Source: Pseudomonas sp. B6002
GTDB taxonomy: Bacteria > Pseudomonadota > Gammaproteobacteria > Pseudomonadales > Pseudomonadaceae
Direction: 5' to 3'
DNA: 64,000 nucleotides
NCBI RefSeq assembly: GCF_013385985.1
Contig: NZ_JACAOY010000006.1
Location: 266,671-330,670, forward strand
Part shown: piece after piece, positions 42,711-51,018 of the stretch
How the letters are laid out: each line of letters starts with the position of its first letter
Numbering within the stretch: position 1 is the stretch's first letter
Translations under genes and position numbers: made by a program
Notes under the pieces: model-generated
Told to the model about the DNA's origin: nothing
Databases searched by the model: none
The model's input: only the letters and a program-made list of their open reading frames with translations

Positions 42711-42730
42711 ACCCCTCCACGCAGAGGGGT
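42711..42730 (+). other. Intercistronic hairpin after the aminotransferase gene
   Basis: ACCCCTC-N6-GAGGGGT, 7-bp stem with no T-run. Likely an mRNA-processing or stability element in the 118-bp gap before the permease gene, not a full terminator. Confidence 0.4.
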
Positions 42731-42816
42731 GAGTGATCGCCTTCCGACAGCGCTTGAACGGCATCGATCTCATCGCATGCCGCGACGCCCTGCATGCCGA
42801 TTTCCAGGAGTCACCC

Positions 42817-44196
42817 ATGACGACAATAAAAAACGTGGCCGATACCCCCTCCCATCCTGCGTCCGCTGCACCTTCTGGCGGCCGACGCTTCCGCCAGCCG
42901 CTGGGCCTGGTCGGGCTGATCCTGTTCGGCCTGGCCTACATGGTCCCGCTGGCGGTGTTCACCACCTATGGCCTGGTCACCCAGATGACCCGTGGGCACT
43001 TGCCGACCGCCTACATGCTGACCCTCGCCGCGATGTTGCTGACCGCCTACAGCTACGGGCGCATGGTCCAGGCCCATCCCTATTCGGGGTCGGTCTACTC
43101 CTACACCCGCAAGGCGTTTGGCGCGTGTTTCGGTTTTATCGCCGGTTGGACGCTGCTGCTCGACTACATCTTTTTGCCGCTGCTCAGTTACCTGCTGATC
43201 GGCATCTACCTGTCCGAATACTTCCCCGGCGTGCCGACGGCCGTGTGGGTGCTCGGCTCGATTGCCCTGGTGACGGGGCTCAACCTGGTGGGCATCGAGT
43301 CGATCACCCGGGTCAACTGGGTGCTGATCGTGGCCCAGCTGGTGTTTATCGTGGTGTTCGTGGCGTTGTCGGTGCACAACCTGAACGAGCAGGCGGCACC
43401 GGTTTCGCTGTTTGCGCCGTTCCACCATGAAGGCTTCAGTGCGCCACTGATCATGGCGGGGGCAGCGGTGTTGTGCCTGTCGTTCCTGGGCTTTGATGCG
43501 GTGTCGACCATGGCCGAGGAAACCCCCAACCCGCGCCGCACCATCCCCCTGGCCATCCTGCTGGTGTCGTTGATTGGCGGCTTGTTGTTCCTGTTGGTCT
43601 CGTATTTCGCGCAGATGGTGTTTCCCGAGTGGAACAGCTTCGCCGACCCCGATTCCGCCTCGGTCGACGTGATGCGCCGTGTGGGCGGGGAAATGCTGGT
43701 GACCGCCTTTACCGCCACCTACGTCGCCGGCTGTTTTGCCTCGGCGATGGTGTCCCAGGCCAGTGTGTCGCGGGTGCTGTTTGCCATGGGCCGTGACGGC
43801 GCATTACCTCGGGTACTCGGCAAGCTGGTGACGAAAAAGCGCGTGCCGGCCACGGCGATTGTGCTGGTCAGCCTGTTTTCGTTGATTGCCTTGTTCATCA
43901 CCCTGGACACCGTGGCCAACATGATCAGCTTCGGCGCGCTGTTCGCGTTCTCGGCGGTGAACCTGGCGGTGATCAAGCATTACCTGGTCGACCAGAAATT
44001 GCGTGGCCTGCGTAACTACCTGTTGTACGCCGCGCTACCGGCCCTGGGGTTTCTCAGCACGATCTGGCTGTGGACCAGCCTGTCGAGCATGTCCTTCACC
44101 ATCGGCCTGTGCTGGATGGGCCTGGGGCTGCTTTGCCTGCTGGGTATCACCCGGGGCTTGAGCGTGAAGATGCCCGAATTGCAGATCGCTGAATAA
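42817..44196 (+). CDS. APC-family amine/amino acid permease (PuuP-like)
   Basis: 459 residues, about twelve transmembrane segments. The first helix (GLVGLILFGLAYMVPLAVFT), YSYGRMVQAHPYSGSVYSYT and FLGFDAVSTMAEETPNPRRT fit the PuuP/YjeH-like branch of the APC superfamily. Presumed proton-coupled importer of the amine degraded by the flanking enzymes. CAGGAG lies 6 bases before ATG 42817. An AATAAAAA Crc/Hfq-type motif overlaps codons 3-6. Confidence 0.87.
   Translation: MTTIKNVADTPSHPASAAPSGGRRFRQPLGLVGLILFGLAYMVPLAVFTTYGLVTQMTRGHLPTAYMLTLAAMLLTAYSYGRMVQAHPYSGSVYSYTRKAFGACFGFIAGWTLLLDYIFLPLLSYLLIGIYLSEYFPGVPTAVWVLGSIALVTGLNLVGIESITRVNWVLIVAQLVFIVVFVALSVHNLNEQAAPVSLFAPFHHEGFSAPLIMAGAAVLCLSFLGFDAVSTMAEETPNPRRTIPLAILLVSLIGGLLFLLVSYFAQMVFPEWNSFADPDSASVDVMRRVGGEMLVTAFTATYVAGCFASAMVSQASVSRVLFAMGRDGALPRVLGKLVTKKRVPATAIVLVSLFSLIALFITLDTVANMISFGALFAFSAVNLAVIKHYLVDQKLRGLRNYLLYAALPALGFLSTIWLWTSLSSMSFTIGLCWMGLGLLCLLGITRGLSVKMPELQIAE
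42825..42832 (+). promoter_or_regulatory. Candidate Hfq/Crc catabolite-repression motif (permease mRNA)
   Basis: AATAAAAA fits the AAnAAnAA activity motif bound by Hfq/Crc in Pseudomonas and begins 8 bases after the A of the start codon. Position is appropriate for translational repression during growth on preferred carbon sources; the run of A also encodes lysines, so chance is possible. Confidence 0.35.
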
Positions 44197-44233
44197 CCCT
44201 TCTTATCCCTCCGAAATCCATTGGGAGCACACC

Positions 44234-45724
44234 GTGTTCGATCTTGACTACTGGCAACAGCGTGTTGCCCGCCAGACCTATATCAACACCGCCTTGATCG
44301 GAGGCCGCGCCGTGAGCGCGGCCTCCGGGGCGACCTTCGATGCCATCAACCCTGCCACCCACCAGTTGCTCTCACGGGTGGCCGCGTGTGGCGAAATGGA
44401 AGTCGACCTGGCCGTACGCAGCGCACGCCAGGCCTTTGAAACCGGCCCGTGGCGGCGCATGGCGCCGGTGGAACGCAAGAAAATCCTCATCAAGCTCTCC
44501 GAGTTGTTGATGACCCACCGCGAAGAACTGGCGCTGCTCGACTCGCTGAACATGGGCAAGCCGGTGATGGACGCCTATCACATCGACGTGCCCGGCGCGG
44601 CTCATGTGTTCGCTTGGTATGGCGAGGCGCTCGACAAGCTCTACGATCAAGTCGCGCCCACGGCCCACAACGCGCTGGCAACCATTACCCGTGAAGCTCT
44701 CGGTGTGGTGGCGGCCGTGGTGCCGTGGAATTTCCCGCTGGACATGGCCGCGTGGAAGCTGGCCCCGGCCTTGGCGGCCGGCAACAGCGTGGTGCTCAAG
44801 CCCGCCGAGCAGTCGCCGTTTTCTGCGTTGCGCTTGGCCCAGCTCGCCCTCGAAGCGGGTATCCCCGAAGGCGTGCTCAATGTGGTGCCCGGCCTCGGCG
44901 AAAGCGCCGGCAAGGCCCTGGGGCTGCACCCTGATGTGGATTGCCTGGTGTTTACCGGCTCCACGCAGGTGGGCAAATACTTCATGCAGTATTCCGCGCA
45001 GTCGAACCTGAAGCAGGTGTGGCTGGAGTGCGGTGGCAAAAGCCCGAACCTGGTGTTCGAGGACTGCCAGGACCTGGACCTGGCAGCGGAGAAGGCCGCC
45101 TTCGGGATTTTCTTCAACCAGGGCGAGGTGTGTTCGGCCAACTCGCGGCTGTATGTGCAACGTTCCATCCATGACGAATTCGTCGAACGCGTGATTGCCA
45201 AGTCCCGCGCGTGGATGCCCGGCGACCCCCTCGACCCGCGCAGTGCTGCCGGCGCCATTGTCGACCGTGGGCAAACCGCGCATATCCTGCAGTCCATCGA
45301 ACAGGCCCAGGGCGAGGGCGCCCGGCTCTTGTGTGGCGGGCAGCAGTTGACGATCAACGGCTCGTCAAACTTTATCCAGCCTACCGTGTTCGGCGACGTG
45401 ACCTCGGACATGGCGCTTGCCCGTGACGAGGTGTTCGGCCCGGTGCTCGCTGTCAGTGCCTTCGACACCGAAGAGCAGGCGATCCAGCAAGCCAATGCGA
45501 GCATCTATGGCCTGGCGGCGTCGGTGTGGAGCGACGACCTCAACCGCGCACACCGCGTTGCCCGTGCCCTTAAGGTCGGTACGGTGTCGGTCAACACCGT
45601 CGACGCGCTGGATGTGACGGTGCCCTTTGGTGGCGGCAAACAGTCCGGGTTTGGGCGGGACCTGTCGTTGCACTCGTTTGACAAGTACACGCAGCTGAAA
45701 ACCACCTGGTTCCAGTTGCGTTGA
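44234..45724 (+). CDS. PuuC/KauB-like NAD(P)+ aldehyde dehydrogenase
   Basis: 496 residues starting at GTG with GGGAG upstream. VVPWNFPLDMAAWKLAPALA, FTGSTQVGK, catalytic Glu in WLECGGKSPN and catalytic Cys in NQGEVCSANSRL are all present. Oxidises omega-amino aldehydes to acids, the step after the SpuC-like transaminase. Closest in pattern to gamma-glutamyl-gamma-aminobutyraldehyde/4-guanidinobutyraldehyde dehydrogenases. Last gene of the rightward block. Confidence 0.92.
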   Translation: MFDLDYWQQRVARQTYINTALIGGRAVSAASGATFDAINPATHQLLSRVAACGEMEVDLAVRSARQAFETGPWRRMAPVERKKILIKLSELLMTHREELALLDSLNMGKPVMDAYHIDVPGAAHVFAWYGEALDKLYDQVAPTAHNALATITREALGVVAAVVPWNFPLDMAAWKLAPALAAGNSVVLKPAEQSPFSALRLAQLALEAGIPEGVLNVVPGLGESAGKALGLHPDVDCLVFTGSTQVGKYFMQYSAQSNLKQVWLECGGKSPNLVFEDCQDLDLAAEKAAFGIFFNQGEVCSANSRLYVQRSIHDEFVERVIAKSRAWMPGDPLDPRSAAGAIVDRGQTAHILQSIEQAQGEGARLLCGGQQLTINGSSNFIQPTVFGDVTSDMALARDEVFGPVLAVSAFDTEEQAIQQANASIYGLAASVWSDDLNRAHRVARALKVGTVSVNTVDALDVTVPFGGGKQSGFGRDLSLHSFDKYTQLKTTWFQLR

Positions 45725-45737
45725 TTCAAGTGCTTAT

Positions 45738-45766
45738 CCGGTCGTGCATTCCTGGGTGCACGACCG
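45738..45766 (+). terminator. Strong hairpin after the aldehyde dehydrogenase gene
   Basis: CCGGTCGTGCA-N7-TGCACGACCGG gives a perfect 11-bp stem 13 bp after the stop codon. No T-run follows, so it may stabilise the mRNA end or act as a processed 3' end. Confidence 0.55.
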
Positions 45767-45814
45767 GTGCCGGTGCAGGCACACTGGGCCCTCACTCAGA
45801 GGGCTTTCAGGACC

Positions 45815-46249
45815 ATGGTCAACATTCGCGTGATGAGCACTGCCGACTACGACGCGGTGCTCGAACTGATGCAAGACACCCCCGGCATTTCCCTGCGCGA
45901 CGCCGACTCCCGCGAGGCCACCGAGCGTTACCTGGCGCGCAACCCCGGCATGAGTTTTGTGGCGCAAGACAGCGGCCGGTTGATCGCCTGCGTGATGTGC
46001 GGCCATGATGGCCGTCGCGGTTATTTGCAGCACCTGCTGGTGCTGCCGGCGTATCGCCGCCAGGGCATCGCCCAGGCCTTGGTGCAACGCTGTCTTACGG
46101 AGCTTGAGCAACTGGGCATCCACAAATGCCACCTTGACGTGTTCAAGACCAACACAGACGCGGCCCGCTATTGGCAAGGGCAGGGCTGGACACTGCGCAC
46201 GGATATCGACCGTTACTCATTCACCCGGGCGGGAAATGAAAACGCCTGA
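45815..46249 (+). CDS. GNAT-family N-acetyltransferase D
   Basis: 144 residues. LQHLLVLPAYRRQGIAQALVQ is the acetyl-CoA loop, and CHLDVFKTNTDAARYWQGQGW the C-terminal motif. ATG 45815 follows a CAGGA site. Substrate unknown; about 90 bp after the amine cluster, beyond its terminal hairpin, so probably separate. Confidence 0.85.
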   Translation: MVNIRVMSTADYDAVLELMQDTPGISLRDADSREATERYLARNPGMSFVAQDSGRLIACVMCGHDGRRGYLQHLLVLPAYRRQGIAQALVQRCLTELEQLGIHKCHLDVFKTNTDAARYWQGQGWTLRTDIDRYSFTRAGNENA

Positions 46250-46261
46250 ATCAGGGATCCC

Positions 46262-46352
46262 TGTGGGAGCTGGCTTGCCTGCGAAGGCGGTGGCATGGCG
46301 GAAACAGATGTTGCCTGAACCACCGCTATCGCTGGCAAGCCAGCTCCTACAG
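46262..46352. repeat. REPIN, class B
   Basis: TGTGGGAGCTGGCTTGCCTG pairs with TGGCAAGCCAGCTCCTACAG, 91 bp, 12 bp after the GNAT stop. The rest of the 263-bp gap to 46512 shows no gene. Confidence 0.85.
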
Positions 46353-46512
46353 GGGCTTTGTGGTGCCAGCTACAGCTCGCATCGATGAAGGCAAGGGCGG
46401 CAGGATAACAAAGGCGTGCGCCTGTATCCCACAAAAGCAGCCAATCTGTGTCTACCGCCCAACCGGGCAGGTCGTCAGTTTCACGCCACGTTAACTGACG
46501 ACCGAGTACATC

Positions 46513-46842
46513 ATGGATCTCACTGCTGTTGCGTTTGGCACCACCGATTGGTCAACCCTCGAAGCACAGCTTCACCCCGGCATCACGGGCAGTGCGTTAT
46601 GGCGGACCTGCCACTTCGGCACCACCCGCGTGCGCATGGTGGAATACACTCCGGGCTACCTGGCGGATCACTGGTGCTGGAGAGGGCATGTCCTGTTGTG
46701 CCTCGAAGGCGAATTGCACACGGAGCTGGAGGACGGTCGACAGTTCGTCCTCACACCCGGGATGAGTTATCAGGTGGGCAATGACATGGAAGGGCATCGC
46801 TCGTCGACGCCTGTTGGCGCGAAGCTGTTTATCGTGGATTGA
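46513..46842 (+). CDS. DHCW-motif cupin-fold protein
   Basis: 109 residues of a single cupin domain: RMVEYTPGYLADHWCWRGHV carries the DHxCW motif after which the family is named, and LELEDGR/LTPGMSYQVGNDMEGH the second cupin motif. The His residues could bind a metal. Function unknown. Close to and convergent with a LysR gene. Confidence 0.82.
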   Translation: MDLTAVAFGTTDWSTLEAQLHPGITGSALWRTCHFGTTRVRMVEYTPGYLADHWCWRGHVLLCLEGELHTELEDGRQFVLTPGMSYQVGNDMEGHRSSTPVGAKLFIVD

Positions 46843-46860
46843 AACGCAGATAAAAGCGCT

Positions 46861-47769
46861 TCATGCCTTTCGATAGATCCCACTCAATTCCCGCGCCAGC
46901 TCGATGAAGTTTTGCAGCGGTGCTGACGGGTTGAAGGTGCGGCGTACCAGCGTGATCGGCGCCAGCAACTTCGGGCGGGCGTCCTTGATCCGGCAATACA
47001 CCACGCTTTCGCGGTGCACATCACGCATGGAGGCGGGCACCACCGAGATGCCTTCGCCCGCCGCCACCAGGCTGACGTTGGTCAGCATGCGCTCCACTTC
47101 AAAGGCGATCCTGGGTTCGAAGCCGGCGTTCTGGCAGGCCTTGATCAGGTTGGCGTACATGCCCGGCGCGCCGGGGCGGCGGACCAGGATGAAGCGCTCG
47201 TCCTTGAGGGCGACCAGGGGGATGGCCGTGTCGTTCAGCAGCGGGTGGCCGGTGGGCAGTGCGAGCAGCATTTCTTCGTTGAGCAGGCGGTGAAAGGTCA
47301 GGCTTTGGTGGGTGCTGACCGGTGCGCGGAGGATACCGATGTCGAGGCGTTTTTCGATGCTGTCCTCGGTCACTTCCTGGGCGCTGCCTTCGTTGATCGA
47401 CAGCTCCACGCCGGGGTAACGCTCGCGATAGGCACGGATGATGCGCGGGATCAGCGGGTGGGCGGCGGCGGAGCTGGTGAAGCCGATCATCAGCGTGCCT
47501 TCGATGCCTTGTGCGGCGCGAGAAGCCTTGAGCGAGCCGTGCTCGACCCGGGCCAGGATCACTCGGGCCTCCTCCAGAAACACCAGGCCGCCGGCCGTGA
47601 GGTCGACGCCCTTGGGGTGGCGCTTGAACAGGTCGAAGCCCAGCTCTTTTTCAAGGGCGCGGATCTGTTGGCTGAGGGGCGGTTGCTGCATGTTAAGGCG
47701 CGCAGCGGCACGGGTGAAATGTCGCTCTTCGGCCACCATGATGAAATAACGTAAATGGCGAAGTTCCAT
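46861..47769 (-). CDS. LysR-family regulator (dicarboxylate symporter divergon)
   Basis: 302 residues. N-terminal wHTH (MELRHLRYFIMVAEERHFTR; LNMQQPPLSQQIRALEKELG) of the BenM/CatM/HcaR kind, effector domain to the C-terminus. Divergent from the DAACS symporter at 47887 and probably its regulator; the group often senses aromatic or dicarboxylic acids. Confidence 0.9.
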   Translation of the reverse strand: MELRHLRYFIMVAEERHFTRAAARLNMQQPPLSQQIRALEKELGFDLFKRHPKGVDLTAGGLVFLEEARVILARVEHGSLKASRAAQGIEGTLMIGFTSSAAAHPLIPRIIRAYRERYPGVELSINEGSAQEVTEDSIEKRLDIGILRAPVSTHQSLTFHRLLNEEMLLALPTGHPLLNDTAIPLVALKDERFILVRRPGAPGMYANLIKACQNAGFEPRIAFEVERMLTNVSLVAAGEGISVVPASMRDVHRESVVYCRIKDARPKLLAPITLVRRTFNPSAPLQNFIELARELSGIYRKA

Positions 47770-47856
47770 GGTGGTATATCCCGTGACAAGACTTTATTAT
47801 TTGCGGCCTGCAGTGGCCAGGCGGTCAATATGCCGAAAGCGGCGGATGCCGACAAT

Positions 47857-47864
47857 AACAATAA
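47857..47864 (+). promoter_or_regulatory. Candidate Hfq/Crc motif in the symporter leader
   Basis: AACAATAA is a perfect AAnAAnAA motif in an A-rich leader (47852-47872), 23 bases before the chosen ATG at 47887. Typical position for Crc/Hfq translational repression of carbon-source uptake genes. Confidence 0.45.
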
Positions 47865-47886
47865 GTAAAAACATGCCGGAGTGCCG

Positions 47887-49107
47887 ATGCTCGCCCGATA
47901 TACCCAGAATGGAACCCTGCCTATTCTGATTGCCATTGCACTGGGCATGACGTTGGGCCTGGCGTATCCGGACCTGGCAATCGAGATGAAAGTGCTCAGT
48001 GACGCGTTCATCAAGTTGGTCGGTTTATTGATGCCGTTCTTGCTGTTTGTGCTGGTGTCCACCGGTGTGGCCGGGATCAAGCGCGAACCCCATCACCGTT
48101 ATGTGGTGCGGCGGATCATCGTGTATTTCCAATTGGTGTCCTGCGCCGCGCTGGTGATGGGCATGGCAACCGGCTGGGTGTTCAACCTGGAGCACAGCGC
48201 GTTGCCGGCGCCACCGTTACCGGCTGAAGGCTTCCTGCACGAACTGTCGCTGTTGTCGGCGTCTTCCACGCTGTATCACGTGTTTGCCCAAAGCCTGGTG
48301 CTGCAGGTGATGTGTGTCGCTATTGTCTGCGGGCTGCTGCTGGGGCGGGGCAGCCGGGTGGGCAACCGCTGCCTGGGTTGGCTGGAAAGCGGCGTACAAG
48401 GCCTGTTTTTGGTACTGCGGATTATCTTGAAATTTGCCCCTTTGGCAGCCTTTGGGGCGATGGCATTTGTGGTGGGTAAATATGGCGTTAGTTCGGTATT
48501 GCCCTTATTGAAGTTTGTGGTGGTTATTTATCTGGTCAGTGCGTTATTTGTGGTTGTGGTATTTGCCGCAATAACACGTTGGGTCGGCGTTAAGTTATCC
48601 AGCCTGATTGTTTATTTAAAAGAAGAGTTGTTGTTGGTGACATTCACCGGCTCTTCCGTGGCTGCGCTTCCGGGGTGCGTGAATAAACTCGAAGCTCTGG
48701 GTTGCGACCGCCAATTGGTACGCCTGGTGTTGACCACCGGCTACACCTTCAACCTGGCGGGCACCAACCTCTACCTGACCACCGCGATCATGTTCCTCGC
48801 CCACCTGGCCGGTGTGGAAATGGCCATGCCGCAATTGCTCGCGGTGCTGGTGATCTGCCTGATCACCTCGTTGAGCTCTACCAGCGTGGCGGGCTCGGCG
48901 CTGTTCACCTTGATCGCGACCTTGAACATCCTGCAACTGGTGCCGCTGGAAGGCGTCGGGTTGTTGCTGGGCGTGGAGCGATTGATGAAGTGCCGCTCGT
49001 TGACCAATGTGCTCGGCAACTGTGTGGCGTGCCTGGCGATCTGCGCGTGGCAACGATCAATTGACCGCCAGGCCCTGCACACCCAACTGACACACCCCTC
49101 ACTGTAG
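47887..49107 (+). CDS. DAACS-family dicarboxylate/amino acid:cation symporter
   Basis: 406 residues. GMTLGLAYPDLAIEMKVLSD at the start, LVTFTGSSVAALPGC in place of the canonical SSS hairpin, and GYTFNLAGTNLYLTTAIMFL (the NMDGT-like TM7 motif, here NLAGT) identify a GltP/DctA relative with altered substrate residues. Imports a C4-dicarboxylate or acidic amino acid. ATG 47887 has GGAG 5 bases upstream; GTG 47881 is the alternative. The TAG stop lies in the first bases of a REPIN, so the tail was set by the repeat. Confidence 0.85.
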   Translation: MLARYTQNGTLPILIAIALGMTLGLAYPDLAIEMKVLSDAFIKLVGLLMPFLLFVLVSTGVAGIKREPHHRYVVRRIIVYFQLVSCAALVMGMATGWVFNLEHSALPAPPLPAEGFLHELSLLSASSTLYHVFAQSLVLQVMCVAIVCGLLLGRGSRVGNRCLGWLESGVQGLFLVLRIILKFAPLAAFGAMAFVVGKYGVSSVLPLLKFVVVIYLVSALFVVVVFAAITRWVGVKLSSLIVYLKEELLLVTFTGSSVAALPGCVNKLEALGCDRQLVRLVLTTGYTFNLAGTNLYLTTAIMFLAHLAGVEMAMPQLLAVLVICLITSLSSTSVAGSALFTLIATLNILQLVPLEGVGLLLGVERLMKCRSLTNVLGNCVACLAICAWQRSIDRQALHTQLTHPSL

Positions 49108-49187
49108 GAGCCGGCTTGCCGGCGATTTGGCCCTCGGATTCAAGGGTGATCCTGAGGACGCCATCGCCGGCAAGCCGGGCTCCTACA
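49103..49187. repeat. REPIN, class B
   Basis: TGTAGGAGCCGGCTTGCCGG pairs with CGGCAAGCCGGGCTCCTACA over 85 bp. The first TAG is the stop of the symporter gene; the right end is 11 bp from the stop of the convergent lyase gene. Confidence 0.88.
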
Positions 49188-49197
49188 AGGTGAGGTG

Positions 49198-50820
49198 TCA
49201 GCCTTTGGTGCTGGCCAGTTTGTCGAAGGCTTTGTCGAGGTTGCCTTCGGCGTTCTGCAGCTTTTCACGTCGTTCTTTCAGCCACTGCTGATCGCCTTCC
49301 AGGGTCTTGCGGGCCTCCACCAGCATGCGCTTGACCTCTTGCGGTTGCGGGCCGCCGGTGCCTTTGCGGGTCTGCACCATGGTGGTCGGCGACAGCGCTG
49401 CGCGGAAGCCGGCCTCATCAAGTGGCAAGGTGTTGGGCGTCCACTTGTACTTGTCAGCCGCCTGGCTATACAGCTTCTGCGCATCGGCATACGGGAAGGT
49501 TTTCGGCGTGGTGCCGTTGCTGCGGGCTTCTGTCACGATCAGCGAGGCAAAGCTGTGGCCGATGCGGAACGGCACCTTGAATTGGCGTTCCAGGGTGTCG
49601 GCCAGCTCCATCGAGGTGGTCCATTCTGACTCCAGCTCTTCCAGTGCGCGCTGCGGGTTGATCTGCAACGCGTCGAGCACCGCGTCGGTGGCTTCGAACA
49701 TCTCCTTGGTGGAGCGGAACACGCCCAGGGAGTCGAAGGCGAACTTGTAGTCGGTCATGCCGGTGGTGACGTTGTGGGCACGCAGGGTCACCGCCTGGGC
49801 CAGGCCGACCACGTCCGAAGCGCTCTCACGGGCACGCATCAACAAGCCCGGGTTGCGTTTTTGCGGCATCGCGCTGCTGGTGTAGGTGGCTTCTTCATCC
49901 AGCAGCAACCAGGGGCGGATCTGGTGGTACTGGGTGTGGATGTCGCCGATCATCGCGCCCACGCGGATCGCCGAAGACGAGGCCAGGTTGGCCGCTTCAA
50001 TCGGGATGTCATAGGTCGACACTTGGCTCGAATCCAGCGAGTTCTCACGCACTCCATCAAAGCCCAGCAACTCGGCCAGACGCTCGCGGTTCAGCGGGTA
50101 CGCCGAGTTCGCCAGCACTGCCGTGCCCATCGGGCTCTTGTTCAGGCGCGTGTACAGCTCACGGATGCGTTGGCCGTCGCGGTCGAACGCGGCCTCGAAG
50201 GCCAGCAGGTAATGCGCATAACTGATCGGCATGGCCTGCACGCCATTGGTGTAGGCGGGCACCAGCGTGTCGACGTTTTTATCGGCAATGTTCAGCAGGC
50301 GCAGGCGCGTGGCGTTGAGGGCTTCGCTGTAGGCCAACACCTGGCTGCGCAAGGCGGCCAGGCGGTAGGTGGCGAGCATGTCCTGGCGGCTGCGGCCGGA
50401 GTGGATCAGCGAGGCCTCGGGACCGATCTTGTCGGTCATGATTTTTTCCAGTTGCAGCACGTCACTCGGGCGCGTGCCACCGGGCTGGTCGGCCTGGGCG
50501 ATGGCGTAGCGCACGCCACCGGCGATCTTCTGGCCCATCTCGGGCTTGACGATGCCTTCTTCGGTGAGCATCACAATCGAGGCTTTGTTGATGCGGTTCA
50601 GCCAGGCGAACTGGGTCTGGGTCGGGTCGCCCTTGGCTTTGTGTTCGGTTTGCGAACTGTCGGGCGTGGCGCCGACTTTCGCCGCTTGGGCAGCGCATTG
50701 TTCGGTGGTGGCACACGGCAGCTCGCCGGTATTGGCCGCCTGGGCGCCGAAGCTGTTGAAGAGGGCGAAAGCCACCGCCAGGTGGAGCAGGCTTTTCAGG
50801 GCGCGAGGGGATGTGTTCAC
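49198..50820 (-). CDS. Secreted argininosuccinate-lyase-like enzyme
   Basis: 540 residues. A clear signal peptide (SLLHLAVAFALFNSFGAQA, cleavage near Ala28) is followed by a Cys pair (36, 42) and then the fumarase/aspartase-superfamily lyase fold: HSGRSRQD (140-147) and TSSAMPQKRNPG (314-325, with the catalytic Ser). The usual TH-Q motif is altered to TNGVQ (191-195). Members cleave C-N bonds releasing fumarate. A periplasmic location is unusual for this family. A charged coiled-coil-like tail follows the core. Divergent from a LysR gene. Confidence 0.85.
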   Translation of the reverse strand: MNTSPRALKSLLHLAVAFALFNSFGAQAANTGELPCATTEQCAAQAAKVGATPDSSQTEHKAKGDPTQTQFAWLNRINKASIVMLTEEGIVKPEMGQKIAGGVRYAIAQADQPGGTRPSDVLQLEKIMTDKIGPEASLIHSGRSRQDMLATYRLAALRSQVLAYSEALNATRLRLLNIADKNVDTLVPAYTNGVQAMPISYAHYLLAFEAAFDRDGQRIRELYTRLNKSPMGTAVLANSAYPLNRERLAELLGFDGVRENSLDSSQVSTYDIPIEAANLASSSAIRVGAMIGDIHTQYHQIRPWLLLDEEATYTSSAMPQKRNPGLLMRARESASDVVGLAQAVTLRAHNVTTGMTDYKFAFDSLGVFRSTKEMFEATDAVLDALQINPQRALEELESEWTTSMELADTLERQFKVPFRIGHSFASLIVTEARSNGTTPKTFPYADAQKLYSQAADKYKWTPNTLPLDEAGFRAALSPTTMVQTRKGTGGPQPQEVKRMLVEARKTLEGDQQWLKERREKLQNAEGNLDKAFDKLASTKG

Positions 50821-51018
50821 AGGGATACCCGATTTATTTTTGGAATTGTGGGCCGCTGTCGCGCAGGCGAGGGCGGCAGAATCAGGCTATCGGGTCTGTT
50901 TGCAGATTGAAAATATATAGTAAGTGTTGATCGCAGAGCTTTTGTGTATGTCGTTAAGGCTTTGAAGCCATTCTTCACAATGGCTGTGCTATACCGTGCC
51001 TTTTCTGCGGAGCAACCT

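Noticed and set aside
41322-42818. 498-codon open frame opposite the aminotransferase
   Set aside because: Aminotransferase motifs including the PLP Lys are on the plus strand; the antisense frame is a shadow.
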